DNA of 64,000 nt, from assembly GCA_015179125.1 (NCBI GenBank), contig WHVA01000097.1:1-64000 (forward strand). Reading direction: 5' to 3'. How positions within the stretch are numbered: the stretch's first letter is position 1; each line of letters begins with the position of its first letter. The notes under the pieces were generated by a model that was given only the letters and a program-made list of their open reading frames with translations, searched no databases and was not told the origin of the DNA. The DNA comes from Gautieria morchelliformis. Lineage: Eukaryota > Basidiomycota > Agaricomycetes > Gomphales > Gomphaceae. This document shows positions 1-12,089 of the stretch, in pieces. Made by a program: the position numbers and the translations under genes.

Positions 1-118
1 TTGCCCTCACAGTCCTCTTTTGCGGAGGAGCAGCCTTGTCAGAAGCATCAGGGAGAGCCCGCTTCTGTCTCCCGGCGGCCTTCCCTCCTCGATGGGCGGG
101 CGTCGGTGTAAGCGGCGT

Positions 119-286
119 GAGCAGTGACTCGGAAGCCGGCGACAATTCAAGTGGTTCGCCCGGGGTTGTAGAGTTGGACGGGGTGGCAGGAGACGTGGGT
201 TGGAGCAGTGACTCGGAAGCCGGCGACAATTCAAGTGGATCACCCAGGATTGTACAGTTGGACGGGGTGACAGGTGACGTGGGGAC
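119..286. repeat. 84-bp tandem duplication (2 copies)
   Basis: Two adjacent near-identical 84-bp units begin at 119 and 203. The period is a multiple of three, so a plus-strand reading frame carries a 28-residue repeat rich in Ser, Asp and Gly. No recognisable protein surrounds it, so I treat it as a DNA repeat near the downstream end of the minus-strand Helitron. The remaining sequence from about 300 to 750 shows nothing I can support. Confidence 0.85.
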
Positions 287-751
287 CGTCATCATCGCCT
301 TCAACCCGTCTTGTACAGTTGGGAGAATTTGCATGTGTTTCAAGATTAGCTGGTACGCACGCGAACCGTTTTGATTTTTATCATCGGGTTTAATCTGCCA
401 CCTGCGGGTGGACGTACGTCAGCGACCTGCCAGCTTGCTCGATGTTAACATCCTTACATCCGCAACGTTGTCAGGACATCGACCAGGGTCCCATCAGTCA
501 GCAGCGAGTTGTATTGAACAGGGGTAACGGGCGCTCCATGTGGATCACGGACAGGTGGTATAATGACAGGGACGGAGCCTGCAACGTTTTTCACCGTGGC
601 GAATCGACCCTGTGGGTCAGGCAGGTCTGCCAAAGTCAGCCCTTCTGGACAGTAGGTCAGGCTCGACGCAGGTCAGATATGAATAAGACACGAACTTTTC
701 ATGGGTGTTGCAGGAGGACCAGTCGAGCCAGCGTCCCGTGCCGTGGAACCC

Positions 752-1544
752 TCACCCGTATTCACAGCGTGAGGGTCGGTAGCAGATGCTTTGTGGAACA
801 TGAAAGACGTTGCAGCTCAACATACCGAGACACTCACTTTCGAGTATGCTTCTCGTTATCTTCACTGGTGACCCTGCACTCGAGAAAGGAACGTCGTCAA
901 AGAGATTGTCAGAGTTCACCAATACCAGATCAGACCCGTTTTCTTGTCTTCGCGTGAATGCATGAACCCTGGGCTCTTGCTCGTAGCTCAGACCTGTGAT
1001 GTATCTCACCATATGCGGGTTTATAAGTATCATGCTACATACCAGCGTTCAACACGTCATCTCTTTCTTGTTGAATGAGGTGCAGGACATTCTCTATGTA
1101 AGTACCCCTGCGTTCGAGATGCTCCGGGCCGTCTAGTTTAAGGTTGAGTGCCCACACCATCTTGATCTTTCGAAGGCCCCGTAGGTCGAACTGTGGCAAA
1201 GATGAAACGCCGCATAGATGTGGAATCGTGGTCTCAACGCGTACCTTGCTCATGTCCCCGTCCTTGTTGCCATACGAGCTGAGCTTGGAATCGCGACATC
1301 CACGGAAAATGCGAGCGGGAAACCTCAAGAGGAGGTGTTTGTTCCCCGATCCAGACATGATAAACCATTCGTCTGCCCCTATTTTCTTTTCAAAGCGGGT
1401 GTAAAAGCGGGAGATGTAAGACATGTCCTTAGGACGGTCATGCGTATCGTATATCCTCTCTACGGCAGTGAGCTCGATGGGGTCGAGTGTACCCATGTCC
1501 TCATTTTCCATTTCTTCGTCGGAGAGTGTATGAACACTGCACAT
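752..1544 (-). pseudogene. Helitron-associated passenger ORF, unrecognised, frameshifted
   Basis: Two minus-strand reading frames (1544 to 1035, then 1033 to 752) follow each other in different frames, 169 and 93 residues long. The first is acidic at its start and contains a plausible folded region with alternating hydrophobic residues and several Cys and His. The second continues with protein-like composition. I do not recognise a family. The location downstream of the helicase on the same strand suggests the 3' coding part of the same Helitron or a captured host fragment. The frame change near 1034 argues that it is broken, although a short intron could also explain it. Confidence 0.4.
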
Positions 1545-1864
1545 AGCTGGAGGTGAAGTCAGGTGATGCGACGAAAGGAAAGCGTCGGAACATACGACCG
1601 TATTTATGTGCAGTCTACAGTCAGGATCGTAAAGACAGGAGACTGTTATGAACGGGATAGGTCAGGTATCATGGGCATGCAGCGTGACTTAATGCCCTGC
1701 AGGAAGCATTCAGGGGGACGTACCGGAGACGGTGTTCAGGGATTTAGTAGGAAGCATGTGAACACAGCATGCGAAGATGTAGGTGTTGTGATTCATCTGC
1801 GATACATTAGGTTAATTCCGTTACAGAAATAGAGCAGGCGTTACACACGATCGGCTGTAGAGAG

Positions 1865-2092
1865 TGGGAGATATGTGGATGAAAAATCCCTGACTTAGAC
1901 ACTTAAGTCTCTGACCACAGAGTGTCAGCCATGTCACAGTCAGGGTTAGAGGCTGTTGAAGCCCCACGGCGATGTCACTGGGAGATATGTGGATGAAAAA
2001 TCCCTGACTTAGACACTTAAGTCTCTGACCACAGAGTGTCAGCCGTGTCACAGTCAGGGTTAGAGGCTGTTGAAGCCCCATGGCGATGTCAC
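1865..2092. repeat. 114-bp tandem duplication (2 copies)
   Basis: Units 1865-1978 and 1979-2092 are almost identical, with a few substitutions between them. The end of the second unit touches the end of the helicase/peptidase frame (stop at 2089). The stop codon and the last residues of that protein therefore lie at the edge of the duplicated DNA. It may have been created by replication slippage in the Helitron 3' region. Confidence 0.9.
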
Positions 2093-5000
2093 GCCAAAGC
2101 GTAGATATAAATATGCGCGGACATTGTACCATGTGAACTTTGATGAAGTAACGGATCAACTTGTTCATATGTTTCATCAGCGGAACGGTACGGTACGCCA
2201 TTGTTATCTTGCCCGTCATATATCCATGTGACGTCGCGGTCATCTCGTAGACGCACCGCGAAGTGCATATGACCTGAGTAAATTATAGATCTCAATTGAT
2301 AGATCGCTGGACCCACTGTACTAGGTATTGTTATGGTCCTGTCCGGGGTAGGTGCAGGGGTTGCATCAGGTGCAACCTCAAAGGTCACGAACGGTGTATG
2401 GCTGAAAATACATGTCATCTCGACGATTCCTGTGCAACGAGGGCGGGCATGTCGGAATGATTCACCTGTGAACCCGTGACATTGTAAAAAATTTCGAATG
2501 GATGCCTGCAGTGTCGATGTGTCGCCGTTGTGGCGTGCTTGGGCAAGTTCATTGCTCAAATACACTGTAGGGAAAGGGTGGGCAAGGTGTTCAGCAGTCA
2601 CTTGGCATGTAGGGCAAGACATACGAGTTATCGTTTGTAGAGGCCCTGCATCGTCGTTATTAGCCAAGACGGTTGATATCACCTCGCTCACACTGGCCAT
2701 ATTTGCACCGTATCTCGGGAAGCTCGAGGGGTGTTTGCGGTATAGGCTGTCCCTCATGCAGTCACGGTAATGGTTAACAATAGGAAAGTTGCCAGTCTGA
2801 GATAGTAATGAGTGAAAATAGTGAGACAAGTCACGCGTCAAGGAAGATTGTGACCGGATATAATTCCGCCACGTTTGGTCCCCCAAAGAGTACGCGTAAT
2901 ACAGGCTCATGAAAGCAGAATCATACGCACACGACCAGTTGCTCTCGGACCACGTACAACCAGAGAAAGGTGCGTGCTCTATCAATCTTTCAGCGTGATT
3001 ACGTTGATTACCCCTTGTATGCATGTCGTTATTTGTCCGCGTTTTCTTCTCACATGCCCCTATCTGTTGCGTGGGGGCTGCTTTTCGTTTCATGGCAGCT
3101 CTGAGTATATGAGAGTTATCCTGTGCAAACTCGACGTTACATCGGATATTCACACGGTTCAAGGCCTCAGCATCAGGAACAGGTGCCACTCTTCCCTCGC
3201 TGAAGCCGTAGGTAATTCGCGTGTTCGCAGCCATTGTTTTGAAACGCCGAGCCTCGAAAAGCAAGTCAGAGTGAACAGGTTTGTTCAGGTCCGCGAGGCA
3301 TACAGGCTCAGTGATGAAGACGCCGGTGCGACTGGTTGCCCTCGACGCTGCGACATACACTGCAAACCCCCCTTCCTTCAAATTTACCAATACCTTTGGT
3401 AGAGTTTTACCTTGCACCGAATGACCTGTTATTGCGAACGCAGGTTGCAGAGGTAGCTGCAGCCGTTTAACACGACATTTCGTTCTTTCCTGATTGTCTT
3501 GAACCATGTCTGTGACAGTGAACGACCACGAAGATGGCTTGATGAAATACAAGCCGGTCGGTAAATGGGGAAGGGACACCGGGCTCAATGGAAAGTGAAC
3601 GAAGGCACCCGTTGCATATGTGAGCCCAGAAGCGCATATGGATGTGAACAACTTACAAACGAAACCTTGTGCACCATTTGTAATTTTCAGGTCAGTTGAA
3701 ATGTTCCTGCTCCTCAATATCACAGGCATCCCTTCGTATAAGGGCAAGTAACCCGGGAGTGCGCCTTGAATGGTGGAAAAGTCGTGCTCTAGTAGAGGGA
3801 CACGTGACGCAGATGGAACGGGTGAGGATTGCAGCACGTCATTGGCTGCGCATATGACAAGGTCAGCTGTGTCTGGCCCTGAAGTGTTTGACACAGCCTT
3901 TTTAGCGTTTAGCAGTTCTCATAGACGGTTGGTATGAACGAGCCCTACGGCGTCCACGTTCAAGTTGTCACTCATGTCAATTCCATCTGGACGCCGACTT
4001 GACCGAACGCATCTAGAGTTAAAGAGGTCAACACCGCCTTCGTTGCACTCCCTGTGCCTCAGCCTGTAAACAGCGGCACCATACTCAGGATCTGTGCACA
4101 TACGCTTCTGTTCATGCAAGTCTACAACGTCTGTGACGCTTTTCCACGCCAATCTTCCTAATCGACGTAGAATTTCCGCATTGGTCTGATTCGTCCCTTG
4201 CCGGATCGGAGTGTACAGAGGTGTACCTTGCACTGGAGGATATTGAAAGAAGTCCCCCGCGAAGATAACGGACACCCCGCCGAACCAGTCATTAAACTTT
4301 TCTTTGGCGTACCGCAGTGCGTGGTCAATTTCTGATAACAATTGTTGACTCAAGAGGGAGACTTCGTCAAGCAGAACAATGTCGACGTTTTTCCATTCTT
4401 CACGAACGGCACGTCTATTTTTCACGTCAATTACGACGGTGTAGTCCTCACTGTTGCTACCCAGTCGCCGGTTCGACTTTCCTTTACCTTTACGTACAAT
4501 ACTGATGCCTAACCCTCTATGGACAGTCGTACCATCAATCAAGGCCGCCGCAGACCCAGTAGGTGCTAAGTATCTGATAGAGTGCCCGCATCCGTAGTCA
4601 TTCATTAACGCGTTGAGGGCTTTCACTACGTGAGTTTTCCCTGTGCCTCCAGGACCGGTAAGTAGAAGGCGCACAGGATCGGGCCGGAGCGATGCCATCG
4701 GTTTGCTGCGGTGAGCCATCAACGCCAGGAAGTATTGAGCTGTTATACGGTAGGCAATCCATTGTTCTTCGTTGAGTTGAAACTCATAGCCTATACGCAT
4801 CATTGTAGTGTAGGGATCTTGCGTAGTGGCCGTTGGAATCTGTTCTGCTCCAGGGCATGCACCCAAGGTAGGCGTAGATGATTTGGAGAACTGTGCACCG
4901 ATTGCATTGACGTCTACACGCGGCAGAGTTGACGCAGACTGCGTGTTCAAGTTACCCATATTCCGACGTTTGCTAGCTAGAGATGCTTCATGCGACTTAG

Positions 5001-7437
5001 CCACATCTGCCCATATCTTCTTGTTACTTGCTGTGGGCGTAATGTATTGCTCTTCTACACGCAGGCACAACGGGATGGCGCTAGCGTGACTCGATGCAGC
5101 AAACCATCCGGTTTGAGTGTACGTGCTCAGCATCGAGAGCAACTTGAAGTCTTTCTCACTGCAGTCAGAGGGGGCATTCATCTCTATGTCGTCCTCAGTA
5201 ACATGGGGGTGGAGCGCATTAGTGGTTAATCGTGACTCTTTCGTGAGTTCCACCCTTTTCTTAAGTCTCTCTGCATCGCGCTCATCCTGACATTCATGTA
5301 TCGCTTCCCAGTTCTGGATAATGCGTTGACTCTCAATGTCAAACGAGAATTTTGCGAAAGTGGCTGAAACAGATAGATCTGGGAGTTGAAACAGCTTATT
5401 GGAATTGCTAAAAGGCTTAAAGTGAGCAAGAATAAACAATTGGTAACTGTCCTGATCACTTGATCGGGGTATGGACGCGCCAACAACGCGGGGAACAAGC
5501 TCATTCGTGCAACGATGAGTCAATTCGTCCGTATGTTGCACCAAGACGTGAGAATTGGAAAGTCTGTGGCCTGGTTTCAAAACAAACCGGGGTAACACGT
5601 GCAGGTTCGAGTCAGCGTTGTATACCTTCGGTGAGTTGCAGACTTTATCAAGCCTGAAACATCTCACAAACTGGTAAAAGTTCACATCTGAAAGCTTGTC
5701 GTCTCGGAATAGATAATCAGTAACCTGGTTGGATTCAACCAGCCGACCGTCTCTGTCCAGTTGCACACGAACGCGTGTATCTTCGACATCATCCTCTGGG
5801 CCGTCCAACGCAGTCGTCTCACTTGAGTCTCGATGCAGCTGGCGGTCATGTTGGACGGAAGAGAGCAAGATGCCTGACATCATCGGGATAGTTGTGTGGG
5901 AACACAAGGAATCAGAGTGACCTCATATGTAATTTACGGCTTGCTGTGCGTGGATTTGCTGCTGCCGGGTGAACTGCGATAAACATTTGTGTAGCAGAGA
6001 CTTAGCTGCTTCAGCGACAGGCGTTCCAATGGATGACTGGGAACGAGCGACTGCTTTCGATAGAAGAGACAGCATCTCATAAGTCTTGACGTCCATTTTG
6101 GTGATATAATCCGTGATGTAAAACATAGCTGCTTTCACGGCCTTCCCAGACAGAATGCATCTGACATCATGATTATGCCTGCAGAATACTAAAATGTATG
6201 GATTATAATAGTTAACCATGGGGTCACGACACATGAGGACCACCGAGTTAGATTTCTCATCAAAGTAGGACGCGTCGACCACTTCGTGCGGGAAGAGGAA
6301 CCTGCATCGGTTTTGATTATTGTACTTATGACAAACCGGTCTGCATTTATGACGTTGAAGCACTTCGCCGCATGCTTTGACCTCGGAAACGAACACGTTA
6401 TCCCAGTCATCAATGTCTAAATGGGGAGGGCGTTGCGTTCTGGGTTCGAAAGTGGAATCAACGGCGAAATCAACATCAGGGAGATGATGATGGATTATCT
6501 GCTCAAAAAAGGCAAAAAACCTCATTTGAAAGTCTCCATCATTCAGAAGTTTGGCGTGGAGCTCATGTGGGTTCATGCCTCCATCCAGCCACATTAGGAA
6601 GTGTCCATGAAGAGAGCCTCGTTCGGTGTACTCAGTAGTTCCATAATAAGCACGAAGGTGGCCAAAAATACCTCCCCTGGCAGAGCTCGTGTGCCTTTTT
6701 GCATCCCAGCCAAGTAAATGCTGCAAAAACATACTTATGCTGAAATGGAAAAAGTCAGTAGCCGCCACGGGATCATTGGCAAGGCGGCGGGCCCTCTCAG
6801 TACTGCTAGCAAGCAGGGGGAATCTGGACGAGAGATCAACATTTGCGTCTCCACAGAAAACCTGGAACAACGGGCTGTGAGCCCGATTAGGATTCATTGT
6901 AATATATATGTGGGGGAGGCCAAAGTAACCTATGTAATTTCGAATCTCATTGCGTATGAATATCTTAGACGCCTGTGAACCCGGGATACGTGCGGCAATA
7001 GTGTTGACTTGCTTCAATACATCCAAAACCTCACGCTGTTGCAGTGACAGGTCAGCATAGCTGTGTTCATTTTCCAGATGAGTAGCTACCGACAGAACGA
7101 GAGAAGGCGACAAAGAGACAAGTTTTTTTGCAACTGACTCAAACTGCGCCTTTCTGACGGTGAAATACGTGATGTGCGGCACGTCTCTGTAAAATGTTAA
7201 GAGCCACAAACATGAATGAATTGTGATAACGGAAGGGGAACGTGGGAAGAGGGAAGCAGAGCCGGAAAGGAGGATGGCGCAGACATTGGCGCGGACATAT
7301 ATGGCACGGCACGACACGGATGGATACACCACTGGAAAAAAGGTACGTACGATAGCGAGATTTACACTGGAAAACCAACCGCCACGAGACAGAGGGGGGC
7401 CAGATATAGAGATATCACAATGAGCGAGGGCGTACAC
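2089..7437 (-). pseudogene. Helitron Rep/helicase polyprotein with two in-frame TGA codons
   Basis: Rolling-circle transposase-helicase of a Helitron. A single minus-strand frame of about 1,780 codons runs from 7437 to 2089 and is interrupted only by TGA at 5923-5925 and TGA at 3919-3921. The first part (7200-5925) has the Helitron_like_N fold, with an HUH motif in GSLHGHFLMWL near 6600 and a two-tyrosine motif (FYITDYITKMD) near 6100. The middle part (5907-3921) is a Pif1-type superfamily 1 helicase, with Walker A GPGGTGKT near 4645 and Walker B VDIVLLDEVS near 4375. The last part (3915-2089) carries helicase C-terminal motifs (ITGHSVQGKT, YVAASRATSR). It ends in a cysteine-peptidase-like domain with NWSCAYDS, HMHFAVRL and WIYDGQDN as candidate Cys, His and Asp positions. 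The N-terminus before about 7200 does not look conserved and is probably truncated or spliced. The two stops make it inactive unless read through. Confidence 0.9.
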
Positions 7438-8164
7438 GAAACGAAGGCGTAGCGGAACACATACCTCAACGGAAGGCAGGCGAGGGCAGAGATGGTGTAA
7501 AGCAAGAAGTCAACTACACGGGAAAAAAGGAGGTAGTATATAAGGACGTACGCTATTTTAAAACACGGCTTCAGGAGGCCGCGGTAAAAAAGTCTGAATG
7601 ATAACGAACGTGCAGGGTAATGCCAAGATGGACATAAATGATCATGTTCAAACATAATCCATCATAATCGGTATCCGTGACAGATACCGTAAATCCTGAC
7701 CAGGTTGTGTCGACAGAACCCTCCTTTCAGTCGGAGTCGGGGAAACGGCACTTCGGCATTCTGACATAAGCCGATGACGCATGCAAGGTACGAAGTGAAA
7801 GGAGTAATAAGGACCGCAGTAGGAGAACAAGGGTTCTTCTCAAGACAAAGGTTATATTTATATTTAGACTAGCTACCCATGTATTTAAGCCAGCGACTTG
7901 CTTCGCTGGAGATCATCGATAGAGAGAACTCTTCACATCTTATTTGTAAGCATCTTCGACCTACAAGTAATTGGTAAAGTAGAAAGGTAGTCGCTGAGTT
8001 TTCTTACCTCAGACGTTCAGAGTGGCATACTGAGGAGAAAAGCGGAGACGCGGAATCTGAACTATGTGGACTCAGCCTGTGTGGACGAACGACATTTGAC
8101 TCTCTCCCGGATTCTATTGAAGAGGATCCTGATTACCATTTGTCCCGTTCTTCTCTTCCGGGCC

Positions 8165-8289
8165 CCAATAGTATACTGTGCAAGGCCTTCTCCGTGTCCC
8201 GAAGGCGGAGGATGCTCCTGCCAGACACGGAACAGGCATTGCACAGTATGCTATTGGAAGGCTTACTCCAGGAGCATCCTCCGCCTTCG
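8165..8289. repeat. Interleaved inverted repeats (A-B-A'-B')
   Basis: A perfect 21-bp inverted pair lies at 8200-8220 and 8269-8289. A second 18-bp pair with one mismatch lies at 8165-8182 and 8240-8257. The pairs interleave, so the two stems cannot form at once in a simple cruciform. In RNA they would define a pseudoknot-like arrangement. Confidence 0.85.
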
Positions 8290-8565
8290 GCCATGTATTC
8301 GGAGGCGGGACCATCTTGGGTGTCTTCCTCGCCCAATGATGATGATCATCACGAACAGCGTGTGTCCCCGTACTCCGTATTGGGGCTTCATCTTCCCCCA
8401 CAATTCCACCCGGCGGGCCCGCAGCCTGCGCATGCGGAGTCGTCGTTCCAGGGTTCCTGGAGACAGTCTCCCGTGCGGGAACTCCTGTCTGACGTACAAA
8501 CTCCTGCTGGGGACACGGCGGGGGCACCAACATGGCCTCCTCTGATCTCACAGCCGGATCCGATA

Positions 8566-8626
8566 TGGCGAGGATTTGACGGCCACAGAATCGGATTCCG
8601 ATTCTGTGGCCGTCAAATCCTCGCCA
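8566..8626. repeat. Perfect 30-bp inverted repeat with 1-nt spacer
   Basis: Arms 8566-8595 and 8597-8626 are exact reverse complements around a single T. This is a near-perfect 61-bp palindrome, capable of cruciform extrusion. No terminal target duplication was noticed around it. Confidence 0.95.
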
Positions 8627-9012
8627 CAGCTTTCCACCGCCTGCTGCGTTTGACTCGGGGGATGGACCTAGCACCCCTCCATCGTACTTACCCCCGACGC
8701 GGAGCAACGGCAGAATTTCGCCTTCCCCCCATCCCGGTAGCGTGCAGGTGGATGAGCAGGTCCCGCAGATGCCTATCGCCTCCCAGTCGCACTTTGCCAC
8801 GCGCAGCGACAGAACAGACAGTCCTGAATTACGCTTTTCATGTCGAACTTTTCAAGTAGAGAAAGAAGTAGAAGTGTTATTAAATCACGATGCCAAACCA
8901 ACTCCGACCAGCTGTCCACCCTGGGGGGCGGAGGAATCTGGATACCCGAAACGCGGCCTGGGGCGTTCGCTTTACATGCTCCGACGGGTGAGCTTCCCTC
9001 AAGCGCAAGCTC

Positions 9013-9073
9013 ACCGAAGTCAAATATTCAGGCGCACAAGTCGGACTTGTGCGCCTGAATATTCGACTTCGGT
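9013..9073. repeat. 29-bp inverted repeat, one mismatch, 3-nt loop
   Basis: Arms 9013-9041 and 9045-9073 pair with one mismatch (a possible G-U pair in RNA). It is the third long hairpin in 900 bp and shares no obvious sequence with the other two. Confidence 0.92.
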
Positions 9074-10152
9074 CAACATTCTCGACATTCCCATTCAAGC
9101 GTTCCCCTCCTCCCCTCCTCCTGACGCGGCGCCCTCGTGTGGCATGGATTTTCTGCCGCAAACGTAAGATTGCATGTAGATGGAAAGGGTACTGAGGGGA
9201 ATGAGAAATATCCATGCAAGTGAGTTAAGCTCGAACGCTCTTAAACTTATTATAACTACATAGGCGCTGACAAATCACTATTATCTTTGTGTAGTCAGTG
9301 TGCGCGACGTGGCATCAAATGCCAGCGGCTCACTAAAACTCGGCGGGTAGGGAGGCGGACGAGGTGAGGATGAGGGGGCAAGAGAAGGTGTGCGCGATTC
9401 TCGGAGCGCCTCGTCCGCGGGCGCGACCCAACAGTGACGGGATTGTTCTCTGAGATGGTGGCAGTCGCGGTAGCATCGTGGTAACGGGGCTAACGGGCAG
9501 CGCTATGATAGGCCACCGCGAGGTGTCTATATACCCTCACAGCGCCACCCCTGATCCCCACGAAGCTTATTTCCTCTTATTATCTGTCACCGAGGGCCAG
9601 ATATGCACACAAGATAGATCCACCAATGCCGTCACCAGCATTCACGAAACTCAGCAATAGGCTCGCACGAAGACATAGTCCCTACTGGTCCAGCTGCGCG
9701 CAGGACACGTACCGCTCAACAAACATCTCCAAAGTCAACTCGTCAGCGTGCACAGCCTTGGTAAGAACTTGACGCTTCCCCGGACTGTCTTCGGTTACTG
9801 GAGTTCGCGCGGCATCGACTGCTGTCGCGATGAGACGTGTCTCCAACCGAATCAGGGAAGTGGACCTGTGGATCATCAGGTGATCATAGCATCAACTGTA
9901 TTGAATAAACATTTTTCATTAGTGATTCTTTCTGTTTACGAGAGGCGCAGTGTTGGCTGCGGGTGCAATGAAGAGTAGTAAATCCCGTGGGCATTCCGCG
10001 GCTCATAGCATATGGGCGGTGCGTGACGGTTTTATGTAAAAAAATACTCAAAACATAGTGCTTGAGTTGAGCCCAGAAGGGACCACAAAGGGAGTTTGTC
10101 ACATTCGTCACCTTCCTACTATACGGCCACGAGCACAAGACATAGCACACTT

Positions 10153-11147
10153 ATGTCGCCTAAGGTTCTTCCTCTCAAAGACCAGGTCGTGCTTGTTACA
10201 GGCCAGTGTATCGCTCGCTTCCAGACGTCCGGCGTTCATTGCGATTCTCTACGTTCTAGGCTCTAGCCGTGGTCTTGGCAGAGCAATCGCCCTAGCATTT
10301 GCTCGACAAGGCGTCTTGGGTTTAGTAATTAACACCAGACAGTCCCCTGAAACATTGGATGATTTTATGACACATCGACACCAACGTGACTCGCGTGGTG
10401 GTTGTCAAAGCTGATATCACAAAGGCAGACGAGGTATAGCTGGATATATGCCTCTAACATGTTTTCTGGAACGCATTTGCTATCAGGTAGACCGGTTGTT
10501 TGCCACCGCAAAGCGCCACTTTGGATACCCCATTACCACAGTGGTTAACAATGCACTCGCACATTTCTCTTTCAATGGCGATAGCCGCCCCAAACTCGAC
10601 CAGATAACTTGGGAAGCCTTTGAAGGACAATTGAAAGGAAGTCTCCAGGGGGCTTTCAACACCACCAAATGTGAAAAATTATTTCCATCCAGGTCCATTG
10701 GCCTTCTAGCTGACGAGAGAATGTAGCAGCGCTTCCTGGAATGCGGGAGTGTGCCTATCTAATCTCGTTCAAAATCCGATAGTGCCATACCACGATTATA
10801 CAGCGCAAGTCTGTTTGACACCGTCCAGGCTCGGATCCCATGCTCATCCCAACATTTACCACTGCAGTGCGAAAGGCGCACTTCTCGCCTTCACACATAC
10901 CGCTGCCGCTGAACTCGGACCCTCTAATATTACTGTCAATCTTGTCTCTGGAGGTTTATTAAAAACGACCGATGCCAGCGCTGCTACCCCTCCGGCAGTC
11001 TTTGAGCTAGTAGGACACTCGACCCCGCTTCGAAAACCTACGACTCCGGAAGAATTGGCAGATGCAGTTATATTTTTTGCCAGCCCTTGGGCGAGGGCTG
11101 TCACAGGCCAGAGTCTTTGCGTGGACGGTGGGCTTGTTATGACTTGA
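10153..11147 (+). pseudogene. Short-chain dehydrogenase/reductase (SDR), probably decayed
   Basis: NAD(P)-dependent oxidoreductase of the SDR family, resembling 3-oxoacyl-ACP reductase types. Exon 1 starts at ATG 10153 and reads to the dinucleotide motif VTG|SSRGLG across an intron at 10202-10259. Further introns fit at about 10433-10487, 10671-10726 and 10805-10867. Conserved later parts are VNNALAHF, the catalytic-type YHDYTAAKGA (Tyr and Lys present, joined across the last intron), a GPSNITVNLVSGG segment and the C-terminal VTGQSLCVDGG. Two introns begin with GC rather than GT. The frame changes near 10375, before a KADIT block, and again near 10750, where the strand normally preceding NLVQNP appears shortened. 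I infer two indels and probable loss of function, though extra splicing cannot be excluded. The substrate is unknown. Confidence 0.75.
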
Positions 11148-12089
11148 CCTCATTGTAAAACCTGATTTGATTCGGTTCGAGCTGCATTATTTGGGATGTC
11201 ATACTTTGGACACATGTAGACACATGTAGATAGTCTGAGAGATCAGTAACGAGTAAAGAGTAAAGTATGGCTTGATGAGAAGTAGCGGGGCCAAATTACC
11301 GACATACAACTTTGGTCGTCATATGCATTGATCGCGGATGACGAGAAGCAGTGCATTCGAAGGAGGGCTATGCCTTTGTCATGTATAGGTTAGGTTCAAA
11401 TTGCAAAGCTAGCATCGGGTCCTAGGCCATGATCGAGATTAATCCCACCACCGCCGTCTCCGTTCCCAGTTTTTGAGCCGACAAGCTCTAATGCTAGGCC
11501 TGTCACACGTTCACCCTCACGAGACCTCATAGGTTGCTATATCACTCACGTCCTTCGTCTTAGTAAATGTATCAGGCCATCGTGCTCGTTCTAAGCTTTA
11601 TAATTTATTTCGAAGGATGGTGCTTGTGCGAGAGGCCCGAGGCCGAGGCCCAGTTCGCGATCCAGGTGTGACCTTGCATCTCGAGCAAGCACCAGCCATT
11701 AGCCTCACACGCTAGCTCCATTTCACGTACCGCGATTGGAATTTTGTTATTCTTACATTTCTAATGATGCTGAATGTATGGCAGACCGATTCCACCTCCC
11801 GACAAGTCCCTATTTGAAACTCGAGCATTTTTCCTCGAAGTTCTGATTCGTTCTGCACCTGCCTGATAGATCAGGCCATGCCATGAAACAACATCGTATG
11901 AACCACATACCACATTTGCTCTCACGACTTAGAGGTCATGATCATAACATATGACTCCGACAATGAATACCACAATACAGTATTTAACCTTGCCATGAAT
12001 ACTCTTGTTTGTTCGCAAGTCTATACCGACCACAACGTACATGGTTCCGGGTCTACACAACGGAGATTGCGGGTTGTCCTGGGGTTTTC
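11148..12089. other. Intergenic region, nothing recognised
   Basis: The stretch between the SDR remnant and the 3' end of SDH4 contains no convincing reading frame. It has only a small local duplication near 11209-11230. Confidence 0.5.

Larger units (their letters stand above)
7438..10152. other. Non-coding interval between Helitron and SDR gene
   Basis: No gene is supported here. Overlapping reading frames exist on both strands between 8060 and 9215, but they follow base composition and mirror each other through inverted repeats. None resembles a known family. The interval holds the three inverted repeats annotated separately. From 9200 to 10150 I see only unstructured sequence. Confidence 0.6.

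Noticed and set aside
36..374. Plus-strand 112-codon frame with a 28-residue repeat
   Set aside because: The repeat is explained by an 84-bp DNA duplication, and no family or start context supports a gene.
8062..8859. Frames of about 160-240 codons on both strands near 8.1-8.9 kb
   Set aside because: Both strands are open because of inverted repeats and GC content. No domain and no splice pattern is seen.
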